Below the pieces are notes generated by a model that saw only the letters and a program-made list of their open reading frames with translations, was not told the DNA's origin and searched no databases. A program made the translations under genes and the position numbers. A stretch of DNA of 45,286 nt from Chloromonas sp. AAM2 (lineage: Eukaryota; Chlorophyta; Chlorophyceae; Chlamydomonadales; Chlamydomonadaceae), in assembly GCA_004335635.1 (NCBI GenBank), contig QAXH01003165.1, positions 1 to 45,286 on the forward strand, in the 5' to 3' direction. Each line of letters opens with the position of its first letter. The first letter of the stretch is position 1. Shown one piece after another: positions 1 to 12,000 of the stretch.

Positions 1-63
1 CCCATGCCTCAGGCGCTGTGTGCATCAAGACATGACTGCCCTGCATGCACCCATGCCTCAGGC
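1..63. repeat. Two copies of a 14-bp motif carrying an acceptor-like site
   Basis: The motif cccatgcctcaggc occurs at 1-14 and 50-63, 49 bp apart. The second copy supplies the CAG before the first visible transporter exon (from 62). The spacing suggests the edge of a tandem array that continues to the left of the window, but only two copies are visible. Confidence 0.4.
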
Positions 64-3000
64 ACTGCTCCCGGGGGGGCGGCTGTACGGCGTGAGCCTG
101 TCGCTTGCCATGGGCAAGGCAGCGCTCCTTCGGGCCCTCCTGGGCGCACGCTTCAACTGGGCAATGGTGGGCGGGGAAGCAGGCACCTGCAGTGCACAGT
201 GTGTGCAGTCGCATCCACATGCCAGGACTGGGCAGACCTGCCCTTGTGAAGGCTATTCCCACCATCAGGGTTGGCAGTGCCTGTATACTCGTTATGCGGC
301 AGGCCTGTTCAGACATGAGCACACTGAATGCTCAGGTCCAGTGAGATGCATTCAGCCATTTGTCAGATGTCTCCAAACACTAACAAGTATGTCAGTGTAC
401 CCAAAACAATTGTTTCTTCACACATCTGTGCAAATGCATGCACTGTGTTGCTCAGGCTCGGTTGCAAGCCCGGGCGCGAGCCGGGCTGCATGTGGTGCTC
501 TACGGCAAGGCCCTTGCAGCGGCGCCACAGTGCAGGCAGCACCCGCCAAAGACCGGAGCGGGACCAGGCAGGGAGGACAATTCGGAGCATGATGCGAGTG
601 CCAAGGTGGGCAGTGCTCCTGCTGGGAAGGCATGTGCTCCTAAGCACGGCTCAAGGAGGTAGTGTTGTTGGTACAAGTTATCATGGTGGTGTGTGCTGTG
701 TGTGTTGCAAAGGGCATCAACGGTTTCCTTGTTGCTGATGTTGTATGAACTGCATCATCTTATGGAAGACAAGGATTCATAAAGACTGGATCGCCAAGAC
801 GACAAAGAGTTGAGTTGAGCATTGCACTCGTGGCGCCGCGTCTTCTTTGAAGCCATCTCTTTGTTGGCTGTCATGCCGTTCGTGTTTGTCTTTGTTTTCT
901 TCCTCACGCCCGCATCTTCGCTAGTGCCTCTGTCTAATCCAAAAATATCCATCGTTGTGCACTAATCTTGCATTCTTGTACTTAACAACATCATCCTCGG
1001 CCAATGTCCGCTCCTGCCTGCCTTTCCCCTCAGGTAGCTGACGTGAGCAGTCTGGTGGGTGTGGATGTGGGGCGTGTACTCAACCTGGCCTCCTCACTGC
1101 ACGAGCTGTGGTCGCTGCCCCTGCAGATGCTGCTGGCGCTAGCGTTGCTGTACACGCAGGTCAGGGTACATGCCGTGCACAGCGTAAGGCAAGGAACGCA
1201 TGGGTGATCGTTATGTGGGACACGTGTTCATGTGTGTCAGCAGCGTAGGGTGTACATCATGCAACATGGAGACCCACAGCATGTGGCCTAGGGCGTGTGG
1301 ATTTTGCGTGGGGCGTGGAATGTATAAAGAAGTCTGACTGGAAGATTGATTGGGGTCAGGGCCGCATGCAGCACACAGGACAGGGCAGGAGCCGCTTGGG
1401 CAATCTTGGGCAATTATGATATGTTCATTATATGTGGATACGTGTTTACGGTGTTTATCTAAGCATGTGGCTTGGCAAATGCTGTCCTGGGATTGTGGCA
1501 ATGTTATGACCCAATTTCATGCGTTTAGGATCATGAGATGCTCGGAGTATTCTCAACAATCATCTGCCCGTCTATACCACCAGACCTGCTACACAATAGT
1601 GACACACTCCTCCACGTTGGTGCGCCTGTGGCTGTGTGTGCAGGTTCGGTATGCATTTGTTGCCGGCCTCACTGTGAGCTTGGCCCTCATCCCCATCAAC
1701 AGGGTCATATGTGTCCACATACTGGAGGCCAGTAAGGTCTGTCTGTGTGGAAGGGTATAGATGTGTATGTGAGAACGATGCAGAGGCGCAGAACGAGCTA
1801 TTTCAGATTGTGCCGCACCGCAATGGTCATCTTGAGAAGGTGCTGGCACCTCCTTCGGATGCTCTTGTGCAGACTAGGACCGCTAGGGAGGGAGTCAAGA
1901 TGCTAACAGGATATGCAGACGTGAGGCGGTTGCCTCCTCATTTGGTTGATCAGTTCAGGCAGGCCACGGCTGCAGGTGAAGTAGGTGTCGCAGTGATAAA
2001 CCAACCCCATGGGTCGTTACCACATACCCCAGCAAGTAACGCTGCCCCCTGACAGTATCCCAGGGCTTTCCCTTGACTCTCCCGGGGCAATGTGACACAG
2101 CTAAAAAAGGCTGAAAAAAGCTATGGAAGGAAGAAAAGCGCACTGCTCCCTTTGATAAAATCTAAAGGGTTTATGACTCATACTGTCTTGGGGCCTGCTA
2201 GCGTGCTCACCTCGTCGTTCAAGCAATTGCTTGATGTTTGGAACGCCCTGGCCTCATAAGCCATTTATAATTGCTTTTGCCGCAGTCCATGATGGCGGCC
2301 AAGGACGAACGCTTGTCGCTCACTGCAGGTGAAACTGGGGTTCAAGGTTGGCTAGGCTGCAGACTTGAATACGTTACAGCATAGTAATTTGGTTTAGATT
2401 TTGGCTGAGGGTTGGCAAGGAAGCCCCCAGGCTGGCATATGGACACAGGCGTACGGTGCACCCGAGGACCCATGGTGTGCCAAAAACCGAGCCTCAGGAA
2501 AGGCACTTTCAAGTGCAAGAGCGGGACGAGTCTGGCAGCCAGAATGATTGGGCGTTGTGATGGCCTCTGGCAATGCAACGGTTGTGATAGTTGGGATGAC
2601 TTTGTTCATCGGATCTCAGGGGTGGTAACTGAGTGTTGTCCGGGCGCTGGTTTGTCGGGTTCAGATGCCAGCATTGCTGCCCTGGCCGGTGCTGACCGTC
2701 TGTGCCACCATGGCTGTCCCTTGCTCCAGAGCTGATCCGGGGCATGAGGCCCATCAAGATGATGGGCTGGGAGGAACTGGTTACGAGCAAGGTGGGTAGT
2801 GAGTTGATCAATGATACGGTAGAAGAGCAGCAGCCACGTGCGTCGACATCACATACAAGACATTCTCTCCAAGCACGCAGGTGCACATTGGCAACATCCT
2901 TCGCCAGATATGTGCTCGACAAAGTCACAGACACACCACGCCAACACCATCCAATCCTTGTGAGACTACATAACATTCAAGTATCCTTGCAGCCCCTGTT

Positions 3001-6000
3001 ATTCATTCCTCAAGAAGGACCTGCTACATTCCTCACAGCTCCGTGCCTCACCGCTCCATGCCTCACCGCTCCATGCCTCACCGCTCCATGCCTCATCGCT
3101 CCATGCCTCACCGCTCCATGCCTCACTGCTCCATGCCTCACCGCTCCATGCCTCACCACTCCATGCCTCACCGCCGCGTGTCCCGAGCAGATCCAGGTGT
3201 CGCGTGACGCTGAGATGCGCTCCCTGGCCGTGCGGAAGTACCTGGATGCGGGCTGTGTGTACCTGTGGGCTGCCACGTCACTGCTCTTCACGTGGGTGCG
3301 GCTCAGGGGGTGGCAGGGGAGAGAAGCGCACATCAGGCTGCACAAGACCAGACAGTGGCATCACTGATTAGTACAGTCCTTTGCCGATATGTTGGTATCC
3401 ACTGCTGCTTGAATCCTCCTGTAGTGTGTGGGGTGGGCTGTGGCGCAAGGGAAGCGCACATGAGGCTGCTCAAGCCAGGCTGTGCTAACAGGAGCACACA
3501 TCAGTGTGCGATGTGATCAGGCACTTGAATCCGTCCACTTTTGCAGCATGGTATGTGCACTGCTTCTTAGCGTCTCGTGTGGTATCATTGGATGCAAGAG
3601 GCACGTGGTGAATGCAGGACATGCTTATCATCGATGTGTGTTTAAGGCAATGTCACTTGCCCCGCATGGCTCGTCCAGGTGTCTCACGTTCGGTCTCGCT
3701 GCCGTGCTGGGCATTCACCTGACGCCCGGTGCCGCAGCGACCTCATTTGCGCTGTTCCAGGTGGGCGTGGGGACAAGGGTAAGGTGGTCAGACCGTGCTC
3801 AATCACTGTTTGAGGACGCGGTTCAGGATGAACGTTTCACGGAAGGCTTGACTTGCACTTGTGACTGCTTGTTAGCCAACGTGCCTTCAGCTTGTGCTGC
3901 GTTGAACGTTTCACCCTTGGGTCTTAGGCACTTGGCTTGTGTGCTTGTGAAGGCTGCCTGTTCGCCAACGTATTCGTGTGTATGTTTGTCCGTGCAGGTG
4001 CTGATCACGCCCCTGAACGCCTTTCCCTGGGTAGTCAATGGTAGGTTGAGAGCCACATGCAGATTCCGGTGCTGCTGTCCGACCCTGCATGAGTTGAGGG
4101 GGATAGCAACCTGCCTCGCGTCAAGCAAGGGCGCATTGTTGAACACAGTTGCAGAGCTAACAGCACACCTAGTTTTCCTTGCATCCTAGAAATGTTACAA
4201 CCAACGCTTGCCAAAGACCTGCCATGTCAGTGGTTTGATCCATCATCATTATTCAGGCAAGGCCCACTCTGTGCCTTACTCACAGGTGTGCTGGAAGCAG
4301 TGGTCAGTGTGGACAGGGTCAGGCGGTTTCTCATGCAGCCAGAGCACCCACGTGGTGCACCTGACGGGCAGTTTTCGGACCCTCAACAGCACCCTCCCCA
4401 TGTGCCATGCCACCACAAGCAACTAGGTATTCCTAGAAATGCAACAAGCAAGACAGGAATGGCAGGAGAGCAGACGGCGGTCAGCGAGACGGTTGCAGTA
4501 AGCCTCGACACAGGTCCAGACCCTAGCACTGCTGTCAACCCACAATCGCAATCAGCACCTTGTGAGCAATGGATAGCTGTACTGCAGCATGCATCGTTCA
4601 CATGGCGCAGTACCGCATGCCCCGGTGAACACAGCAGCAGCAGCAGCTCCAGTCAGGGAAATCAAGGCAGCAGCACGTGTAATGGGCTTAGGAATGGCAG
4701 TGGTGGTCATGTGTCTCCGCTGTGCCTGAGGGATGTGAGCCTGGCGATCCCACGGGTTGGCATCACAGCAATTACAGGGCAGGTGGGTGGCAGGCGGATG
4801 GCACTGGTGTACACAGGCATGCAGCCAGGCAGGGTATCCACAATTGCTATGAAGCAGGCAGCGACGTAAGGAAGGGCACTATCCAAAGCTACTGAGCACG
4901 AAGACATTGAGATGCAAGGGTGGGCTGGCATCCCGGTGCACAAAGATGCAGGAAGGCAGAGTTTCTCATAACTGTTAGGAAGCAGAGCTCCACAGGTACT
5001 GCACGGGCTGAGAGGCACAGGAGTTGAGACCTCTTGTATGCAAGGCAGAGCATAGGGAAAAGATGAAACGAGCAAGGAAACTCAGCAGGCTGTTGGGAGG
5101 ACACTGGGATGTGATGTTTGCCAGTTCTGGGACAGTTTGACTTCACGTGGTGAAGTGTGTCTGTGACTGAGGTTGGTGGACGAGCTGATGCCTGCATCGG
5201 TGTTCATGGAGAATGTGCCTGCCTCAGGATCACTCACAGGAACTGTCCCAGAACTTTGTTCTGTGGAGAGGGCTGGTGCCATGCACTTCGCATGGTTGTG
5301 CGTGCATGTGCATGTGCAGGTTGGCTCGGGTAAGAGTAGTCTGTTGGCCGCCCTGCTAGGCGAGCTGCAGCCTGTCACAGGCACAGCCGCCGTACCGGGC
5401 AATCGCACTGATTCAGCAAGCTACCCAGGCTCGCTTGCCGGTGACAACGGCATTGCGTATGCGCCTCAGTCCCCCTGGCTGTTCTCGGGCAGCATACGCG
5501 ACAACATCACATTGGGAGGGTTTGAGGAGGAGGAGCGCTATCAAGAGGTGAATGCCACAGGCTTTTGGCGGCTCCGTCCTGTTTTGCTTTGGGTTGGCCT
5601 GCCTTGCCTGCTTTGTTCCCTGCTTTCGTTTTGCTTTCTTGCTCAGGGTAGGCCAGGGCGGTGCCCATCCCGTTCCGTGTCCTCTGACGGCTTCCCTGGT
5701 GTAAATACATATACATATATATACAGGCTGATGACTGGGAGATTTCAATCCTGTGACTGCTCGGTTCTGTACAGTTTGATTCCACCCGGCAAAATGACTG
5801 TTGGGACTGCTGAGCAATCCCATCATTCACCTCCCGGTTCATTTGAGCCAGTTTGGTGGTTTTGCTTTCTTGAGACATTACACTCGAAATTGTCGCAGTA
5901 CTAGCAAGGGCAGGCCAGGTTTGAAGTAGTGACAGTGTGCAGTTTTCGTCAGTTGTCCAGGCCACTTGCCTGGCTCAAACCTTGCCCCACTCTACGTCAC

Positions 6001-9000
6001 GTCTTGCATTCATCACAGGCACTTCACGCCTCCGGTCTGTTCCCTGACCTGTGTGGCCTGCGTCAGCGCGACATGACCTGGCTGGGGGACAGGGGCACCA
6101 CACTGTCAGGAGGGCAGAGGGCAAGGTGCGCGACACTCGGGAGCCTGTGATGCGGCAGATGCATCTGTGTGGCCTAGCTAACCGCGGCAGGCTTCAACCT
6201 GCTGGCGTCAACCTCTCACTGAGAAGGCGAGCCACACCGCTTTGTGACCCCTGTGCTGGCTTGTGTGCCACATGCCATGCACCATGTCCCGTTAGGCGAT
6301 GCGGTCAAGCGCTGACCTGGGCTGTGCTCTGTCTCCCGTCTGTCACATGCCACTGGTGCACCGTGTCAATGGCCATGGCAGCACCGGAGTCCAGTGAAGC
6401 TGCAGCACTGATAATTGACATTTTTTGCACAGCTCGTTCCGCAAATGCTCGCAAAACCCAGCTGGTGTACACGTACGTGAGACAGTCCGTACCTTGTCCC
6501 AACCAGTTCCCTGTTCCCTGCACTAACTATTGCTCGATGCTCCAACCCCTGCTCACTCACTCCTTCCCAGGGTGGGTCTTGCCCGTGCACTCTACCGGCG
6601 CTGCCCCATTCTCCTGCTGGACGACGTCCTGGCCTCCTTGGACGCTCGCACCGCCCAGCACGTGACCAGTGCACTGCTGCACAGTCATAACCCTAAGCAC
6701 GTGACCAGTGCACTGCTGCCCAGCGATGAACCAGGGCCTGACGGTCAGCGGGGTACCACAGGGGTGTGTGGCCTGCTGCAGGGGAGATCCGTGGTGGTGG
6801 TCACACAGTCAGCCAGGTGAGGCAGCTGGATTCTCTCCATGTCATGGTTTGCCTGGTTGTTTGGAGACTCGTTTGCTTGGTTTCCTTCAGCCGCCAGTCT
6901 GAATTCATTGTTCGGTTGTCGGTCAGGACGTCGTCCAGCAGGAGAATGGTTTGCTTTCTGCCTTACTTCACCGACGCGACGAGCGGCACACATCCCATCA
7001 CGTGTCTTTTGACGGTTTTTCTGCTGTTAACAGGTCCATCCACAACCCTTACAATGTCAGCCACAACCATCATGCTGTCACACTTCCATCACAGTGGCGT
7101 CAGCTGCTTCAAGATAGGCACTGGCTGAAGGCCGTGTGCTTGCTTCCATGCCGCTGCACGCCTGCGCGGTCTTTCCAAACCCACCGTGCCCAAATGATTT
7201 GCTCCTGACCTGCTGATGCTGGAATGCATTGCAACAGGTGGTTTGCCGCTGTTGCAACTAGTGGTACGTCCACCTGTGCTGCCGCTTACTTAGTTTGTAT
7301 TGCGTGCGTGCAGGTGGTTAGCCGCTGCCACACTGGTGGTTGAGTTACATCAGGGCCATGTACGCTACTGTGGGCCGCCTGATGCATACATGCGGGGACT
7401 GCCATACACTGCACAGCTCGCCAGCACGCCTGTTGCAACCTTTACAGACAGCCCATCAGAGGGCAGTACAACTCATGGTGACAGTAGTGACACTAGGACT
7501 CATGCTCTTGGCGACAGCACTGGCGCAGCTCAAAGCAACAGCGGAAAAGATGTTGGTGTTGACAAGGATACCACAGATGATGCAAGCAATGGCATCAAGG
7601 CTGAGGGGTTTGCAAGCGTGCATGTGGATCGGTTAGGCTTGGTGGAGGGGGGTAAGGAGGGCGAAGGTGGGCGTGGTTCAGCGGCGGACGGCCCCGGGGA
7701 GGAGGCGAGGGCGGAGGGAGCAGTGGCGGCGGGCGTGTGGCGGCGGTATGCGCGTGCGGTGGGCTGGGCCACGTCAGCACTGGTCGTTGTCAGCCTGCTG
7801 CTGATGCAGGTGCGACACCGGGGCGAAGTCGTGTGTCAGGCAGCAGGATGTAGGGAACCGACCGTAGAGAAATGATCAGCACACTTGCCTGCTGGGCTGC
7901 CAACAGCACTAGTAGCGGGTAGGCGGAGTATCCTTCAAAACACGAACTACTCGAGGTTGTGTTGGCAGACGTCTGCTGCTCGCTTCTTCTTGCCTTGTTC
8001 TACTTAGTTAGCCTAGTCATGTTGCAGGAAAACCAATGATGCCTGCCAAACGTTCAGGCTGACTGAACAGCTGTCGGAGGCAGTACATGTGTGTACATGT
8101 GCCAGCTGACTGGGCCACATGCGGGGAGGGATTCCGACCCGTCCAATCTACAAGTGAAGGAGTTTGCGACACACCGGGATAGTAATGGTGGTGGTCACCC
8201 CTCAAAGTGCTATCCTGACCGCAAACCTCGTTAGACCCAAAAAGGGGCCTGAAAAAAAAATATGCATGGTTCAATGGTTCAATACGATTGTTTCAACTTG
8301 TGATCCGTCAAACTGCCAATTGTCCATGGGAGCTTGGAGAAGCCTCCGGGTTGCAGACCTCGACCTCTGGGTCACATGCATGAGCCAGCTGACATGCTTT
8401 ATGCAACTGTTATCGAAAGATTTCGCCTTCTCTTTACCAAGCTTTCATCCCATTGTGAGAGCCAAGCACCTTGTCCGCACTACTCCTTTGTCGTATCACT
8501 GCAACGCCTCGCCTCAGGCCTCCAAGAACGGAGCGGACGTCTGGGTGACACGCTGGGTGGCGTCTGGACAGGCGCAGCATGGAACAGCCCACACCCTGCA
8601 GGCCATTGCCGCCACCAACTACACCAACCCTACCAAGGTTACTGACTGGACCACCAAGGGCTTGATCAAGTCCCATGCCACGACAACCCCTCACACTTTC
8701 ATGCCAATGGGATCTTTTTCTTTTGGCTGGCATGGCCCCTTGGTCACATACACCACAGCCACTGCGCCCCAAGCCCTGCCAACCCTAGCTTACCCCTGGA
8801 GTGGTGCTTTGGAGGACCGTTCAGGAGCACAGAGCAGTGTGGCATACTTTCTGAAAGGGCTCATCATCATAGCAGGTGACGGCTGATCCGCAATGTTCTT
8901 GATGGTGACGGACAGGTTGGTGTGGAATGCTTGGGTAACAGCGGATTGGAAGCCAGATGGGTGAGGCTTTGGAAAGATGTCAAATGTCTGCAAGATGACA

Positions 9001-12000
9001 TGGATGACGTATAGATCGTTGCATGGTACGGGGTCTGCCATTTGGGTCAGGCAAGGTTAACTGTCACATGTCTGTGGAACGAAAACTTGTGTTTGAGTCA
9101 GCGCGGCCATGACGCAACAATCAAGCGTCAGAGCTGCGTGGCCACTGATCCAACTGATGCACATGCGTCAAGCAGGGTCACAGACAAACGCATATGACCT
9201 CATCCTTGTCCTTGGCTGCTTGCCCCTTGCTCAGGTCTCAACGCTGTGTTCACGCTTGCACGTTCCTTCTCCTTTGCCTACGCGGGCCTGCGGGCGGGCC
9301 GCCGCAACCACTCCGCGCTGCTGCGCGCCGTCACGCACGCGCCCCTCGCCTTCATGGACTCTCTGCCCGCGGGAAGGGTGCTCAACAGGTCAGTGGTGCA
9401 AGGGCGGGTCAGGAGGGACACGGGCATGTGCGCATGTTTGCTTGGGGTGGTTCGGCAGGCAATGATATCAAGCAATGACGCAAACTTAGGTAGTGAGGAA
9501 ACATAGGTAGTGAGGAAAATGATCGGGAAGAGTGGTGGAAGTCAGGGCAAGTGGAAGGCAGGGGCGAAGCAATGCATGCAATCCAGAGTGCAGGTGTGGG
9601 AAGATAAGGCCACTATAGCAGGCAGCAGGCGGGCCACGGGCCGCACATGCCCGCATCCATGACTCTTGTGTTCCTTCCACTGTTCAGGTTCTCCACGGAC
9701 GTGAGCCGTGTGGATGACTCGCTGCCCTTCATACTCAACATATTCCTAGCGCAGGTGATGGATTTCTGCAACATTTGATGTTCTGCAAGCCACACCCAGA
9801 CAGCAGTTCGGCCTCCAACGCCACCTTAGGCTTCCACCAGCAACAGGAGAAGGCCGAGAGAAGTGAAGTGGCAAGCGGGAATTGGAGGAGCAGGAAGAGT
9901 AGGCAATCAGGAGTGCAGCCGTGAAGGTGATGACGACATTGCGGGTAGGCAGTCGTCTGGTGCAGGCAAACCATCAGGTCATCAGGCAGGCCCTGTACAG
10001 TGTTTCTTGTACAAAGGCTGCAGGGCGTTGGCTGACTCCGGCAGTCATGGCAGCGTGTGCCCGTACATCCCGCAGAGCTTCATGTCAACACGTGCGTGGC
10101 ACTGTGCTGCTTCACACGCAGAGCTTCAGCCTAGCGGGTCTGCTGCTGGTGATGGTGGGAGCATCACCGGGCCTTTTACTGCTTATGGTGCCGCTGGCCT
10201 ATGTGTACAGGTCAGTTGCAGGGCGCCAGGCTGCACAATAGACCGGCAGCAGTAAGCAGTTCTTGCTGGTGGTTCGAGATGAGCTCATACTCGTGAGATG
10301 ACCTCTTGCTGGGTTGCTGCAGTGAGATACCTGACTCAAGACTAACAACAGGGAACCTGGGGACAGGGATAATATGGGTGGGCATGCACTTATGCTCATT
10401 ACCTGGCAAGCTGCTGCAGTCAACACATCAGTTCATCTCTACTTCATTTTATCTTTTCCCTTGGTCTGGATTGACGGCATGTTGGGTTGATGGACTGCCA
10501 CACTTCATCTGGTGCATCTGTATGTGATGCCTCTGCAACCTTGAACGTGGCTTGTGTGTTGTCGACTGGTGCCTGTTGCAGGCGGCTGGCGACTCACTAC
10601 CGTGCGAGCTCACGCGAGCTCAGGCGGCTGGATGCCGTTGCGCTGTCGCCTGTGTACCAGGGTGTGTGCGCTTGTGACAAGGAAAGAAGGGCTGCACAAG
10701 AGCCGCGCTTATTGCTTCCAGCCTGGTAACAGGATCAACGAGAGGCTGCTCAAAAGCTGAGCAAGCAAGAGCGAAACCACGCTTGTGCAGATAGCTACCC
10801 ACCTGCCTTTTGTGCCCTGTTTGCTTGCTCGTTAAGTTGGAACGGGCTCAGGTGTTAGTGTGAACCTACTGTGTCACAGGCTTTGCCGGGAGTGGCGAGG
10901 CGGCTCCGCTGGTAAGGGCGTTTGGGGTGGTGGGCGCGTTCCAGCGGCAACACAACGAGCGCGCCGCATGCCACCAGAGGGCAGCAATCACGGGTAAGGG
11001 CTGCATGCCATCAGAGGGCAGCAATGACGGGTAAGGGCTGCATGCCATCAGAGGGCAGCAATGACGGGTAAGGGCCGCATGCCATCAGAGGGCAGCAACC
11101 ACGGGTAAGGGCTGCAGAGTTGGGTGGAAGTCAGGGTTTAAGCACGCATTGACTTGGTGACTTGGGGCAGGCGCAGACGCAAGGGTGTAATTGAATGTGC
11201 ATGTATACTTGTTGATATCGGGGTCCTACCCTGAGCAAGGAAACCAAGACCCAGGTGTTGTGAGGCACGTGATTAAGCAGGTCTGGCATGGCTGGAGGTA
11301 CCCACCAACCCTTGTGCTGCTCCGCATGCAGGGTCTGCGGCATCCATCTGGCTGTCCATCCGCTTGCAGCTCCTGGCCACCTGCCTCATTACCGCTATAG
11401 GCCTGCTCACCACTGCCACCCACGTTGCAGAGCAATTAGAGCACGCAACACCCCTCAGCATCCTTGGCAGCAGCTCCAACCATGCGTCCTTTAAGCATGA
11501 GGGCTACAGCATGTGGGAACGGTGCCCTGTGCTAGCATGTGTTCTGCGGTTTCTGGGTGGTTTGCTTGCATGGGTGGCAAGCGATGACAGAAAGGTCAAC
11601 GTCAATGGTGCAGTCGGGCATGGGACAGGCGGTGGGCGAGTGTGGGGTAGTAGTGACAGCGGCGGGGCATCCCAGCGTGCTGCCAGCCTAGCAGGCCTGT
11701 GCCTCGCGTACACCCTGCCTGTGGTGGGTCTATTGGAGGGTTTGGTGGGTAGTGGGGCGGAGACGGAGGCGGAAATGGTGTCTGTAGAACGGTGTGCGGA
11801 GCTGTGTTCCGCTCCCGCACAGCCAGACACACTGCCCACTGACACAACATGCGAGGAATCGGTACTGGTGGCAAGTCAGGAAGCACAGGCAGTGTCAAGA
11901 ACTGCTATGATGCAGCCGGCCAACGAGGGCTGGTTGCCGAAGAGGGGTGCTGGAAGGGTGCGGGCCGCGGCGGATGCAACGGACGGAGTTTTGCGGCAGC

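Noticed and set aside
3044..3175. CRISPR array
   Set aside because: The tandem units are contiguous with no unique spacers, the genome is eukaryotic, and no cas-like gene is present. The same holds for the arrays at 10967, 26867 and 45124.
3010..3345. Minus-strand frame of repeated RHGAV units as a repeat protein
   Set aside because: It is the shadow of the 15-bp minisatellite inside a transporter intron; any frame of a 15-bp array is open if one unit lacks a stop.
7530..7780. Pro/Ser-rich minus-strand frames opposite the transporter linker
   Set aside because: They are antisense to the confirmed exon 7314-7809 and have no splice or domain support.
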